Below are positions 1 to 12,118 of a stretch of DNA of 64,000 bases, in pieces. The stretch comes from Dendrophyllia cribrosa (Eukaryota; Cnidaria; Anthozoa; Scleractinia; Dendrophylliidae). The DNA is taken from the NCBI GenBank assembly GCA_024195265.1, contig JAJLRJ010000005.1, positions 48,580,894-48,644,893 of the forward strand, given 5' to 3'. The notes under the pieces are model-generated. The model did not search any database. It was given only the letters and a program-made list of their open reading frames with translations, and had not been told where the DNA came from. The stretch's first letter is position 1. Each line of letters opens with the position of its first letter. A program made the position numbers and the translations under genes.

Positions 1-1006
1 GAAATATGTTAATGTTTGCTTTAGATGGGGAGGCACTCTATCAAGAAATACACTTTGTATGGGCTTCTTAGCAACTGAACTGATACCATACCATTGCCAT
101 AGACAGGCCCAAGAATTTTCTTTACTCATGTTTAACACTTCAACTTCAAAAATCTCTTTGATTCTGCAAGGGTCTTTAATTTTTTTTTCTGTACAAATGC
201 AATGAAAACAACCATTGGCTCAGTAAATTAAACGTTAGCTGGTTTCAATATAATTTATTGCTGCTGAACAAGTCTATTTCCTTTTCAAGGTTCCATTTAT
301 AAATAAGCAGGCAATGAATCAAAATTCAGTTCGTAAATGACCTTTATTAACTGCCCTAAATGGTACCCAAAGTAGGAGTTACAGAAATTAAAGTTCACTT
401 GCAGAGAAATTTTTCTAGACTATGTACACAAATAAAGTTATTCTAACCTGGAACAGCTTTACCATATTCAAAATTGCCATCTCAGCTTCCAAATTATCTA
501 GCTATATATGGGACCAGAAGCTCATAACAGATAAGCTTCTGATGGGACCTATAACTTCGCCATCAGCTAAATAGTACAAACTCAACTTTGCAAGCTCAAC
601 AATAGTTCTGGCTCGGAGTTCTACATGACATTGTTCTGTCTCAAATAACAACAACGAAGTTGCTCTTAAACAGACTAGCAGTTTTCATCGCCGAATGTTT
701 TCAGAGCAAGAAATTCAGAGACATGTTCCGAATGTGGCGAATTAGCTCACATCCCGGGGCTCACATGAGCTGAAATCAATGCCAAGTGGTTGATGAATGA
801 CATCAGAAGGAGTTTTAAAAGACGGCAACAGTCGATCTACAATAATGCATGCATCCACAAGGGGTTTGAAGCCATAATTTGCCGCTGTTTGCAACACGCA
901 ATGTCCGCCATTTTGAAAATAGTTTTGAAAATAAGACGCGCATGCGTGTTCTGTTATTGTCTAGGCTTTCCCCGGCAGTTCGTCTCGGATACGTCACCGA
1001 AACGAA
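1..1006. other. Host intergenic DNA, no gene seen
   Basis: I see no supported coding region here. The short frames at 790-1048 on both strands lack any recognisable motif. The sequence is AT-rich and unremarkable. Confidence 0.5.
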
Positions 1007-1980
1007 TTGACCGTGAAGGACTGGGAAAGCCGTACAGGAACTAGGCAAGATAAAGTTGGGGACTTTTTGTCATGTTTAGATTGCGTGATTAACGCGGAAA
1101 GTGGTACAGCGTCATTCGTGGAAGATTTGTTAGAATTTTTTCTTCAAAACTCAAGTGTTTTTATCTTTTGTCTGAAGTGCAGAGATTCAATGTTCAGCAA
1201 AATATTGAACAAATATTTGTCAAACAACAGCCCCTGGATGGCGGACAAAATTGCGCAACTTTTCCTTCGAGTCTGTGTTGCCTTAGTGAGTGAGAAGTGG
1301 TTGTTACTTAAGTGCGCAGGCATTGTTATGAAACAAGGTCTTTCGCATAAACATTGCAATGTCGTGTCCCTTGGGACGTGCATTTTAGTGAGAATGGGAC
1401 TTCTTAAAGGCGAATATGATGCAGAAACCGTATTGGACCTCAAAGGTCCCCTGTTAGCACTTGAACATGTTTTCGCAGAGGAATATTTTCCTAGGGATCT
1501 AGCAGCCATCTTTGCTTGTTTTCTTTGTAAATCGAGTTCCAAGCTGATCGGATTGGAAGAGCTACGCCTTCGAGCACTTGCCTCCGCAGTTACCCGAGAA
1601 GTCCTTCTTATCTAGGAAAGAGCTTCAAGCGGATTTGTGATATCATCGCCCTTGAAGAAGACTGGGCATTTCTCCCAAAGTGCTTGGACACGTTGTGTTT
1701 GTGCGCCTTTGTCACGTTCGATTGCAAGGTGTGGTCCACTGGTGAAAGTCTTCTTATTTATCTTGGTTTGTTGAAAAGTGAATGCTCTATTGAAATTGTT
1801 AGAAACCTTAAGTGCGCACTAAAACTTGTTCTTCGTGTGGTAAAGAAAAGCTACTGTCCACAAAAACTAAAACAAATGTTTTCATGCTTCCTGAAAAAAC
1901 CAAATCCTGCTCTAAACTCGTATTGCTCCGAAGTTGACGAAATTTTGAGTACATTATTCAATCAGGAATCTAACTTGTAA
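1007..1980 (+). CDS. Unrecognised gene with two related ~100-residue helical repeats; probably frameshifted
   Basis: Two plus-strand frames, 1007-1615 and 1684-1980, encode related segments. Both contain the pattern GLLK-x-E, then E-x-V-x-x-LK, then Y-x-P-x-x-L-x-x-x-F-x-CFL-x-K, so they are copies of one leucine- and cysteine-rich unit. The second frame stays open upstream of 1684 to about 1600, where it overlaps the end of the first. This suggests one gene broken by a frameshift near 1600, or a tiny intron. No signal peptide or catalytic motif is obvious. A TAA at 1978-1980 ends the gene, followed by an AATAAA-like sequence at about 1988. I do not recognise the family. It is the only sizeable coding signal in the first 4 kb. 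Confidence 0.45.
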
Positions 1981-2934
1981 ATAATGTAATAAATTCAGGT
2001 TGTAAGCTATGTTCTTGAGCTGTATCAGTGATATTAAAATTTGCATCGAAAGGTCATGCGGTTGCATCTTTTTTTAATAAACAGGTAGGCGTTCTCAGGT
2101 CATTATTATAAACTGTTACTGTCAGCCCAAAACGCCCAGTTTATTTACAATGGTAATTGAACTGAGTGTAGTGCAATTTGGAGTAAATTCAATGAAACTA
2201 TTACAAGTGTAATTTACAAGTGCAGCTATTGTTTTCAACCTCTGAAACAATGGCTACACTTGTAAAAGTTTTATTGAATTGACCCTTGGTCTGAAATCAT
2301 ACGCGTGGTTAGATTTGAAATCACAAGAATGATTTCAGATCAAAATTGCACAACACGAAGTTCAATTACCACTTTATTACATCCATTTTTAAATCGCACA
2401 ATTTAATCGCCCAAATAGAATTTTATTGATCCAGTAGCCGGTTTGTAAAACAGCGGAACAGGAAACGCTTTGACATCTCATTTGTATGCAAAACAGAAAC
2501 TGACTTAGACGTCATGTGTCAAGATGCGATTTAGAGCAAGAAATAGTGCGATTCGGGAATAAACCGCACTGCTGAGAGTGAGAGCCAATCAGATTGCAAG
2601 GATCACCAGTGATTTCAAAATGAATGTAATAAAGTTCCGTAATTACTGAATTTCTGTGTTTATTTTTGGTTAAATGCTTTCACCTGGCTGATTATCAGTT
2701 TCAGGAGCTAAATTGCGATGTGCATTGGCTTATCCTTGGATGGTTTCCGTGAAAAATCAAAATGCAGATAGGAATACTAGCAGTGTAATAGTCGCCAAAT
2801 AATGCCAAAAACTATCTCAGCTGCGTAGGCGGTATGAGATACAATGAAAGTCTGCAAAGATGTTCTATCGGGGTTTATATTTTGGATGGGGTTAGTTTCT
2901 AGAGAAACTGTGGTGCTGCGTCGGTGGGGGGATG
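1981..2934. repeat. Intergenic DNA with a fold-back repeat at about 2183-2283
   Basis: No gene is seen. Around 2183-2283 a stretch containing AAATTCAATGAAACT and ACAAGTG is followed by its near reverse complement (CACTTGTAAAAGTTTTATTGAATT). This gives a hairpin of about 100 bp typical of a small non-autonomous transposon. No clear target duplication was found. Confidence 0.35.
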
Positions 2935-3023
2935 AAACACGAGAATTTAGTTTTATCGACTGAGTCGATAAGGTGGTCAATTTACCTTATCGACTCAGTC
3001 GATAACACTAAATTCTCGTGTTT
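2935..3023. repeat. 89-bp hairpin repeat
   Basis: The left arm starts AAACACGAGAATTTAG and the right arm ends CTAAATTCTCGTGTTT. Inside are the inverted copies ATCGACTGAGTCGATAAGGT and ACCTTATCGACTCAGTCGAT around a short spacer. The stem of nearly 40 bp is close to perfect, so this is likely a MITE or another recent palindrome. Confidence 0.6.
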
Positions 3024-3902
3024 ATATTTTGGACGTTGTTATGGATTTTGGCCTTTTTTTTGTGGTGGGTTTTTAAAACGTACATCAAATTGAATGGCAC
3101 ACACATACAAAGTGCTTTCCACGACCGTTTATTTTATTTGTGATTTACATTTACATTTTGTTGTTTACTGAACTTTCGATCATTGAAACAAAACCGACCT
3201 TGTTTCTTCTTCATTCGTAAAAATAAAGAGACTTATACAATTCAACCAACCCCAAATCTAATATTGCATTATTTTAAATTCTTTATAGTTTTTTTGCAAA
3301 CACTGGAATTGCGCGAAAGCTTGTTACGTCAGTGATTGGCACGCTAGTAACATTGTCGAACCTCTCCACACAAGGCCTTGGAACAGATAGAAAAGCATTC
3401 CCCGGTGATTTTATGACAAAAAACCCAGCGTTCCACACAAACACAAACTGTTACGTATTCAAAAATTCGTCGTTTACCACCTGAAAAAAAAAAATAATAA
3501 AAAGAGATTATACTGATGGTCACTGATTTTTATGGTAATATTGAAATTTAGTTAAGATTGAGTGCTGAAAAACTGATTTTTATGGGACGGTTTTTTTTCT
3601 CACTTTCCGACAAACATCTGCCCAATTGAAGACTTTTTCGATTCCTAGCGCACACTCAGAAGCGAGTTACAACGTTTCACAATTGCAGTCGGTTTGGTGC
3701 GAATTCTCATTCTCAACAAATTTGTATGTATGGATACACGTGTTAAAACTGTCAACGTCCTCCCTAAAAAAAAAAAAAACGAGTCAACGTCCCCTCGGGT
3801 AGTAAATTAAAATAAACGCCCAAGGCGTAAAGGAGGGGGCGTTTATTTGGATCACTTAAGTAATGTCACAATAAATAATAAAAATATGGAGCTCTGTACA
3901 GT

Positions 3903-3937
<35 letters not shown>

Positions 3938-4278
3938 TCTTTTTTATAAAATGTATCCAAGATAACCCGTAAGTGCAGGGAACTGTTATCAAAGGGGTCA
4001 TGTTACAATGATTATGTGGATTATTCTTTTAATTCCACAACATCTTATAAATATCTGGGCGTGCACTTACAAAAAACTTACAAAAAGGCGGCAGGGAGAC
4101 TCATCTTATTACGGAAAATACCCTCTTCGTCCAGTTTCAACCGGTCTGGGCTGGTCGGATACACGTAAACGTTAATCACATTTGTTCTAAATTCTGAGTG
4201 AACAATTGATTTGTAGACTGTTCTTTACAGTAACAGCACATAGCCTTTTCAATACCAAAATTAACACCCAAAAAGTAT
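3024..4278. other. Host intergenic DNA with an ATT microsatellite
   Basis: No gene is supported. An (ATT)n microsatellite lies at about 3903-3934, and short A-runs occur at 3483-3500 and 3766-3780. Confidence 0.5.
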
Positions 4279-4432
4279 ACATCCCTTCTAACGTACCAAG
4301 TATGTATTAAACATCCCTTCTAACGTACCAAGTATGTATTAAACATCCCTTCTAACGTACCAAGTATGTATTAAACATCCCTTCTAACTTACCAAATATG
4401 TACTAAACACACCCCTTCTAACGTAAATAATT
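4279..4432 (+). repeat. 32-bp tandem repeat, four to five copies
   Basis: Units begin at 4279, 4311, 4343 and 4375 with ACATCCCTTCTAACGTACC, and a degenerate partial copy follows to about 4432. Copies one to three are almost identical and copy four has diverged. Units abut directly with no spacers, so this is a minisatellite rather than a CRISPR array. Confidence 0.8.
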
Positions 4433-4478
4433 TGTAACAAATACGTCCATGTTTTCAATATAATGTCACTTAATTTGT

Positions 4479-5851
4479 TTAAACTCGCTTACGTTGTGCA
4501 GGTTTTTGCTCCGGAAACTTATCTACGAAGTCTGCCTCAACGACTCGATAAATCGGCAGCTTTTTACACAGGTCCGCCATTTCATCACTCAGGTCCAAAC
4601 GATCATCCAGGGCTCCTGCCTGTTTTAATCTGAGCTCTCTTTGAGGGGCTTCGTCTTGAACGGCATCGTTTATATTCTAAATAGAAAAGTAACATTGTCG
4701 TTATCTTAATGTAGTTACTTATGCCATCTATCCTTCGTTCCTAAAATTGGTTGGTTTTTAGCAATGCATCGAGTCATCTGGAATCGAGCAAAATGTTCTA
4801 ACATTACTTCTATGTTTACTTCTATGTTTCTATTCCTTTCTTTGTAGTGTGTTTTCTCTTTTTCTTAAAAAAATTGTAATAATATTTAGTTATAGGGCAT
4901 ATAATTAGTTTACCTATATCTTGCTCTAGTCTATCTTATCTTGTTAACTTCAAAAACGTATGTAATTATAAAAAATGGAGTAAATAAATAAATAATAAAT
5001 GTTTTAACAGTCAATGCAGAAGCAATGAGCTGTGTTTGCACTTACCCGTTCAAGAAGGGTCGCCAATTCAGCCGGTTTGAGCGCGTCACCAGTTGAATTA
5101 ATCATAAAACAGGATTGCATGGGCTTTTGGTACACGTACCATGAGCAAGTTCTGCGGGACAAGATCAACAGCTAATTATAAATCTTACTACAGCGAGCCA
5201 CGATTTCAACGTACAGATTCCCCTTAACGGGTGTGCATACATTTGTTGCAGTACTATTTGCGAATGGAAATATAGTCCCAAGTCAACTCAGAGGCCACCA
5301 CTGGAATTGCATTTGCATATTGAAGCCGGCCTTAATGCCTTGAACAAACGGTACTACCGATTTCGTACTGTCCTACTGCATTTTTAACCATAATTTGAGT
5401 GGTCATGATTTAAAATGTTTACCCATATACGCATTAGTTAGATGTCCCGTTGTTTTGCTTACCTTCTTGAAGTCGTAGATCATATCGGCTGCTTCTTCTC
5501 CGTTTGAAGTCTTTGGCACATGAAAAGTCTCTGTTTCCTTTTCAGTGTCTATTTCAATCTTCTCGTCATAATCTTTTCCGTCTTTGGACATTTTCAGGTT
5601 GTATTTTTTCACTGAATTCTGCAACGAGAAACAAGCTGTTGGAAGGAGTGTAGTTATGCTAAATACTACAGATACTTGGTACTGTACGTAAAATTATTCT
5701 AAATTGTCAGCCATTCCTGGATCAGAGAACAACACACATAGAGAAGAAACACTATACTGACCTCAGTTTCCTCAGAGGCACATTCGCACAAAGGTGAACC
5801 TCTAACAGCGACAGCCAGAAGACAAAGGCACAAAACGAGCAACTTGAATCC
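4479..5851 (-). CDS. Secreted BRICHOS-like protein, four exons seen, 5' end missing
   Basis: Reading the minus strand, I place exons at 5851-5762, 5618-5463, 5171-5046 and 4676-4479. Their lengths (90, 156, 126, 198 nt) are all multiples of three, with AG acceptors and GT donors (GTCAGT, GTAAGC, GTAAGT). The first exon encodes a hydrophobic leader (FKLLVLCLCLLAVAV) and so a secreted protein. The second encodes a strand-rich part with EKIEIDTEKETETFHVP and IYDFKK. The third has the paired-cysteine part TCSWYVYQKPMQSC and LKPAELATLLE. The last has ADLCKKLPIYRV and ends in a basic tail with TAA. This order fits a BRICHOS-type pro-domain protein, and the call rests on pattern resemblance. The exon with the start ATG lies upstream of 5851 and was not identified. 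The acceptor of exon three (AG at 5173-5172) was chosen because it keeps the frame. Confidence 0.65.
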
Positions 5852-5939
5852 CTGGGAAAATTAATATATATTAAACTACACTACTACTAAAAAACGTTGT
5901 TGTTTTTTCGGACAGCCTAACCCGAAAAACGTTTTGCTT

Positions 5940-6270
5940 AATTGTCCTCAATTTCACAGCATGAAAATTCAAATTTACGGAAAATTAAAGTTTGCTTAAA
6001 TCTGCGTAAAGTTGGTTAACAAACTTTACACCAACTTTACGTTGTCCGTAAAGGTGGATAAAGGTAGATTTACGTGATCGGGATGTAAAGCCTGCGTAAA
6101 GCGAGCGTAAAGTTGGTGATTTAACTTTACGCTAGCTTGACGCAGGATGTAAAGTTTGCGTAAATTTGCACTTTAAGTGTCCGTTTGTAAAGTTTACGTA
6201 AAGCTAGCGTAAATGTTTATTAGTCACATCTACACACCTTTACGTTACCCGTAAACTATTGCATAAAGCT
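5940..6270. repeat. Cluster of GTAAAG/CTTTAC direct and inverted repeats
   Basis: The motifs GCGTAAAGTT, TTTACG and their reverse complements recur over a dozen times in about 330 bp (for example near 6002, 6030, 6090, 6110, 6150 and 6190). The region can fold into several alternative hairpins. It has no coding potential and is probably a decayed fold-back transposon or a satellite-like repeat. Confidence 0.55.
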
Positions 6271-8638
6271 GCGCTTTGACGGAAACGTCAATAAAGCTGT
6301 CAAATTGGGGAAAACAGTGTAAATGGCTATGTAGTTCCAAGCAACCTGTTTACGATGTCTCACTTACTTCACCCCTTCCCCCCGGTCCTCTGACCCTTAA
6401 GCACACTACAGAACCTGGTAAATCGATAATAATAAGCACGAATTTTGAAAAAAGGAAAGAAATGCTTAAAACTGATTGCATTGTATAGACGGCAGTTTGC
6501 ACTTTGGACAGTATATGACTGAGGTGTGCTAAGGACTCTTGAGATATTCCCCTTTGAACTGGTCACTGTTTGCGATTTGGTATCTGGAAGGTACTTCTTC
6601 AATCAACAACTTTAATTCAACTTTATAACTTCCATCACATAAGGTAATTATTTATAAGATTACTACAATAAAAAGTTGTTTTTATTTGGTAACTTCCACA
6701 CTCTTAGAAGAATAATAGATTGTCCTGCCCAAATAAATTTGGATCTCACGTGATACTCTGATTGTTTTCCAGAAACAGCTTTAAGAGCACTTTCTTTCTT
6801 TGAAAGCTAAATAAAAAGCAATATTTATTAATACTCTTTAGTATACCAAACCAGTGGAAAATGTTTTGTGTTCTCTGATTGGCAGCTACTCGATAATGTC
6901 AGAATATCGATCATTTGCTATTCACCTCCAGTCATTGTTTTGAATTTGACATGCAAGATTTTTCCCCATTTGTCAGATGTATAGTATTCATTTTGGGCTG
7001 GCTATCCACTGATTTGGCATATACTGAAAACAGTTTTTAACTCAATGCCAGTGAAGAGTGATGGATGCATGTATTGATAATTTATGGTACTTCACTCCTT
7101 CACAGTTCAGCAAATATCCACCACTATTCACTTTAACATAAATGAATAATTGTTAATGCTTCACATTTGAACTATAGTAAACTTCATTGTTCTGCGGCAT
7201 TGGCTCTTTTCCACATAGAATATCTTTGATTTCAAGAATAGTCTCAGGAGGGGCTGATGGTTTATAATTATATTTTATACTAAAAATACAGAAAATCCAT
7301 TTGCGTCAAATACATTAAGGAATTGTTCGTGCTTAACCAATCAGAATAGCCGAAGACAATAGCTACTAATTTTGCTTCTTTGATGAAGTTCCCCAAATAC
7401 AATATCTTTCAAAAATTGCATGTTGTGCGATTGGGTCTCAAAATACTTGAAACCTTAAAAAAAAGACTTAATGCACCTTGAACCTTAACTTTTTAGCGGT
7501 TTTTGAGTCTAGGCGAATCAGATCACTTACTAGTTGTAAGAATAAAAAAAGTTGACATTCCATCGTGCATTGCTGTTCAGCTGATGACTGCCCTTGTCCT
7601 TAAGGGCTGAGTTGAAAGGTATTCAGGTTCATGTGCCGGTACATGTAGTTGTTTGTAAAAAAAAAAACAATGTCGTGTTGCTGATATGCTCACTGGAGCT
7701 TTCATTTCATACAGAGTTTTACAGGGAATGCACACGTACCAGTATAAATCTACTAGCGTTCTATCATGAATACTGCACTCTTTTGACAACATATCAAACA
7801 AGAAACAAAGGGTTCATTGTCTCTAGTGACCACGTATAATAATATTTATTATAAACCAGGTGTATCATTCTCCCTAAAGGTGCTGCCGCAACATACTTTA
7901 GAAGTTTATATGATGCAACGATGAGAGCAAAGAAAGAAAAGCTGGCGGCCCATAACACCCTCTGTAGAAGGCAAGGGCGAGTGAGAGATGTAAGTTTTTA
8001 TCACACTAATTATAACACCTTTATGTCTTGTCAAAAGGTGAAGAATATTATTTCACACCGACTTGTTTTTGTACTCACTTTCATCAGTTTAGATGTAAAG
8101 TGTACATAAGCTGATCTGAGTGCATGAACTATCTCATCTTTGAGTCAAGTACAAAATCAAGTCAGTGTCAAAGACATTAAGTCTTAAAGTTTTAACAATA
8201 TCAGTTCTTGATTCTTGCGGAGTTCATTGTTAATATATGTACATGTACGTAGAGGTTATTCAGTTGTTGAAGTTGTGTAATACGGCTGAGTATTTTTACG
8301 AGTCAAAAGGCTCGAAAAAATAAAAACTGACGAATAAAAATGCCCAGCCGTATAATAATTACACAACTTTTTGCTGAATAAATTGTTTATTATACGACGG
8401 TTATCTTATCCAAAGTTTTTGAAGCTGTTTTTCCAAGCGTGCGGTCAAAAGAGTGTAATAACGTTTATTTTTATTTTTTCCAAGAGGGCGCGGTAGCAAA
8501 TCCTGCAATCTGATTGGTTCTCAGTGCGGTCCGGATTTTCCTATCTCTGCCCAAGGGCACGGTAACGCTTTCGTGAGTGATGTGACTCCTTTTTTTTAAG
8601 CTTGTAAGCCCTGGTTTTATTGAATTTTCTCGTTAATT
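6271..8638. other. Host intergenic DNA with a fold-back repeat at about 8255-8392
   Basis: No gene is supported; short frames at 6276-6602, 7577-7839 and 7921-8109 have no motif. At 8255-8392 the left part (GTGTAATACGGCTGAG) is matched by an inverted right part (CAGCCGTATAATAATTACAC), giving a hairpin of about 130 bp that looks like a MITE. Confidence 0.45.
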
Positions 8639-8758
8639 ATGGACCCAGACGAAAGCTACCAAAGCGAAAGTGAATTTTATTGGCCAGATAAAATATTTAA
8701 AGACACAAATGAAGAAAACAATGAAGAAAACCAGCAAAGTTTCACCATGCATGGCTGA
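8639..8758 (+). CDS. Short acidic ORF (39 aa), possible exon or remnant
   Basis: An ATG at 8639 opens a 39-residue frame rich in Asp, Glu, Asn and Gln, ending at TGA 8756-8758. I recognise no domain. It may be a first exon or a transposon remnant. Confidence 0.2.
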   Translation: MDPDESYQSESEFYWPDKIFKDTNEENNEENQQSFTMHG

Positions 8759-10260
8759 TCGGTCGGCAGATCCGAAAACACGCTAAAGACGAGGTATCAA
8801 AAAGACTCAATGAAGAAAAAGAGATTAAACTACTGGGTGGAAGGACAAATCAGCCGTAAAATTAAAGGTCAATGTTATTCCTCAAAAAGGCGAGTACAAG
8901 TTTGGATTTTATGATTTGTTGATTTCATAGTTTGTTCGGCGTTTGTGTTTTTTTTTACAAAGCGGCTTTTGGCTTAAAAAATACTGTAATTAGACAATCT
9001 TGCGCTTGTTTACAAAGTTTTTGACTCCATTTGATTCAAGTGTTCTTATTTTTCCGTTTCTTTTTTCTTCTAATCGAGATTCTGTTAATTTTCATTAAAA
9101 AGTCTTGCTTAAATTTCTCATTTGATTCTAGTTTTGTTCTAGCTTGTTGTCAATATAAATTTTAATACACGCAATTTCGCGATCGGTGGACTTTCACTAC
9201 ATTACTCGGTTTGAATGCTTTTATTTCGCAGTTGTTACCTTCTTTTATCTAAATTCTGTAAGTTTTCATTCAAGAAAATATTATTTTTAAATTAGAATAG
9301 CTCAGTTTAAACTTTCGCACTGCTATGAATGAATTACGCTCGACTTTTCTATTATACAAAAATTTGAAAAGTTTTTAAAGTTAATCTTTAGTTTTCCACG
9401 GCTTCGCTGTGGGCAAGAAAATTTCTCTATCCTCACAAGAAGCAAACACAACAGCCGTTTATTCTACCCCGAGAGACATAAACTAAAATGAGTTCACTTT
9501 GCAAAGTATTAAAGTTTTTTTGTTTATGAATGAAAAAGTTTTGAAGATTACCGAGTTAATTTAGGTTTTGCATGCGTTGTGTCAGTTTTGCTTGACGCGG
9601 TGTGTAATGGCATGATTTCTTGGAAAGCTGTACAAGTGTATCACGATTTTCTCGGCAAATCTTTTTTTTTTTTGAAGTTGAAGTAGGAAAAAAATAGGTT
9701 ATTTACCGGCCTTGGTCGGTCCGTATAGGAAAAAACTGTGCCCGAGGTCTTGAGTACGGCCCGAGGCATATATATATATATATATATATTTCTACTCGTT
9801 TTGATGCGTATTTGTACTCTAGAATGCTATGTCAAAATAATAATAGATACATGTATTGGTCTGTCTGTATACATTATATTATCACTATCATTGTCGACAA
9901 CACACTGAATGCATTTTTGTTAAATTTGTTTTATAATTTGTATGTAATTGATTTTTTTCCCAGAAAATTCAGAGGAGACTATCAACCCTTAAAACTTGGA
10001 GTGCAGAGAAAAAAAAAAGACAATAAAGCAGGCAATTGGTAGTGTGCAGTATACAAGTTCGAATGAATCTGATCTATCAGAGGACGAGAATGGAAAAACC
10101 AAAGTTAAAGATTTTCTTGTGAAAAAGCTGTAATGGGAGAGGTCGGCATTATCAAGCATTAAAAAAACCCTAGATGAAGCCCACTTCAGTGGGTTAAATA
10201 GGAGGGCCAAATTGAACCTGCTGGGGAGGAGGGTACACTCCCATTGACGAAAAAACTAAA
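8759..10260. other. Intergenic DNA, with (TA)n at 9770-9789
   Basis: No gene is supported. A TA dinucleotide run lies at about 9770-9789, next to a short GC-rich inverted motif (CCGAGGTCTTGAGTACGGCCCGAGG), which looks like a dispersed repeat end. Confidence 0.45.
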
Positions 10261-12050
10261 CAATACCTCATACACACTAACGTTAAACCTGGACGCTTTT
10301 ACATACTACCTAAAATACATAAAACTGGCAATCCAGGACGTCCCATAGTTTCATCTAATAGCCACCCAACAGAACGCATTTCACAATTCGTTGACTACCA
10401 CATTAACCCTCTCGTTTCTTCCTTGGATTCATACATCAAAGATACTACTGACTTCCTCAACAAACTCTCTAACCTTGGCACGCTACCTAACGACGCTATA
10501 CTTGTCACTCTTGATGTTTCATCGCTGTACACTAACATTCCACATAACAAAGGAATTGATGCTTGCCGTTATTTCCTTGGTAATCGCATTAACAAACGCA
10601 TTCCCACTGAGACTATTTGTGACCTTCTACGTATGATACTCACCATGAATAATTTCACATTTAATCAACAACATTATCTTCAGATCCATGGCACTGCTAT
10701 GGGTACTAAGATGGCTCCTTCTTTTGCTAACCTTTTTCTCGGTGTTTTCGAAATTAACGCTCTCTCTAATGCCCCTTGGCAACCTCACACATGGTGGAGA
10801 TATATCGATGATATTTTCATGATCTGGACTCAAGGGCTAGATCATCTGAAAATATTCATTGATTATCTCAATAATATTCATCCCACTATTAAGTTCACTA
10901 GCTGTCACTCATTAACTAACGTTCCATTTCTCGATGTTATGGTATCTCTACACAACGGCATAATAGAAACTGATTTATATACTAAGCCTACAGATAAACA
11001 CCAACACCTCAGTACATCATGCCATTCTAAACACACTAAAAAAGCTATTCCTTTCAGTTTAGCTCTTCGCCTCTGCCGCATTTGTTCCACTGACGCTAAA
11101 TTTAAACTTCGCACTGATCAATTAAAATCATATCTCCTCGCACGAGGTTATCATAAAACTTTCCTTAACCAACAGTTTCTGCGCATTGCTAATATTTCTC
11201 GCAATGACACCTTGCTAACTAAACCTGATGATTCCACTGACCATTTACCTTTCGTTGTCACATATAACCCAGCTATTCCTCGCATCTCTAATATCTTACG
11301 CAAACATTTCAACATATTACTCTCCTCCAATCACTGCCGGGACGTCTTTAAACACCCACCTTTCGTTGCTTACAGACGTAGTGCTAACCTACGCGACCTT
11401 TTAATTAGAGCGCAATTACCACACACCACGTCTAACAATACTAATTTACCACTGGGCTCTTTCTATTGTGGACACGATTGTGCCACTTGTCCTTACATCA
11501 CTAACGGTCTTAAAGACTATATTTTTTATTCTACAGGCGAAACCCGTTCCATCACTTCACATATAACTTGTAACACTGAAAACTTAATCTACATGATACA
11601 ATGTAACCGCTGCCATTTACAATACATTGGTGAAACTAAGCGACGTCTTAAAGACAGATTTAACGAACATCGACGTTCCGTTGACAAACCTAACATTAAA
11701 TCCAAACCTACTACTGTCTCTGAACACTTTCTTTCCCATTCTAACCATTCCAACACTGACCACTAGAAATAATTCACAATTCGCGGGATTCTATTCGTAA
11801 AACCAGAGAGTCGTATTTAATAGATAGAGCGAAAACACTAGAACCACGTAGGTTGAACAAACGTGATGAATTGTAGTTTACGTATACTAGACATTCTCCT
11901 TTATATAATGTTGTATTTTCATTTTATAATTTAGTAACATCTTATAACCTGAAGAAGGCTGGTCGGGCCAGCCAAAATATTGTTTAAAATATATTTACTC
12001 GTTGCATCAGCTTTGCAGTAGTCCTTGGACTTCTCGTTAGTATATTGATT
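10200..12050 (+). mobile_element. 5'-truncated Penelope-like retroelement
   Basis: This spans the RT/GIY-YIG frame plus a 3' trailer. The trailer contains GAAGAAGGCTGGTCGGGCCAGCC at about 11952-11975, a small hairpin I associate with 3' ends of this class. Boundaries are approximate, and no target duplication was identified. Confidence 0.6.
10261..11766 (+). CDS. Penelope-like element reverse transcriptase with GIY-YIG endonuclease, 5' truncated
   Basis: The open frame carries an RT with LPKIHKTGNPGRPIVS near its start, then LVTLDVSSLYTNIPH, the palm segment GTAMGTKMAPSFANLFLG and the catalytic WWRYIDDIF. The C-terminus holds a GIY-YIG-type nuclease (LIYMIQCNRCHLQYIGETKRR then LKDRFNEHRRS). 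The CxxC linker before it (YCGHDCATCPY) is typical of the GIY-YIG-bearing Penelope-like elements. RT copies the element's RNA and the endonuclease nicks target DNA. The frame is blocked by TAA at 10258 and the N-terminus of a full element is absent, so the copy is dead at its 5' end. The first in-frame ATG comes well inside the RT. The rest of the frame is intact to TAG at 11764-11766. Confidence 0.85.
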   Translation, partial: QYLIHTNVKPGRFYILPKIHKTGNPGRPIVSSNSHPTERISQFVDYHINPLVSSLDSYIKDTTDFLNKLSNLGTLPNDAILVTLDVSSLYTNIPHNKGIDACRYFLGNRINKRIPTETICDLLRMILTMNNFTFNQQHYLQIHGTAMGTKMAPSFANLFLGVFEINALSNAPWQPHTWWRYIDDIFMIWTQGLDHLKIFIDYLNNIHPTIKFTSCHSLTNVPFLDVMVSLHNGIIETDLYTKPTDKHQHLSTSCHSKHTKKAIPFSLALRLCRICSTDAKFKLRTDQLKSYLLARGYHKTFLNQQFLRIANISRNDTLLTKPDDSTDHLPFVVTYNPAIPRISNILRKHFNILLSSNHCRDVFKHPPFVAYRRSANLRDLLIRAQLPHTTSNNTNLPLGSFYCGHDCATCPYITNGLKDYIFYSTGETRSITSHITCNTENLIYMIQCNRCHLQYIGETKRRLKDRFNEHRRSVDKPNIKSKPTTVSEHFLSHSNHSNTDH

Positions 12051-12055
12051 CATTT

Positions 12056-12118
12056 TAGCTGATTAGGTCTCCTCCTACGAGATCCAACGAAAAACCAGCA
12101 GGATCTTCGTCCACGGTT
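12056..12118 (+). ncRNA. Possible degenerate hammerhead ribozyme of the Penelope-like element
   Basis: A CTGATTAG followed by a GC-rich helix (GGTCTC with GAGATCC) and then CGAAA resembles the conserved hammerhead core known in Penelope-like terminal repeats. The required G of CUGANGA is replaced by T, so self-cleavage is unlikely in this copy. The call rests on core spacing by eye. Confidence 0.25.

Noticed and set aside
790..1048. Overlapping short ORFs on both strands
   Set aside because: Low-complexity, no motif, and they overlap each other; probably chance frames.
4279..4432. Repeat array as a CRISPR
   Set aside because: Units abut without spacers and the setting is an animal genome; it is a minisatellite.
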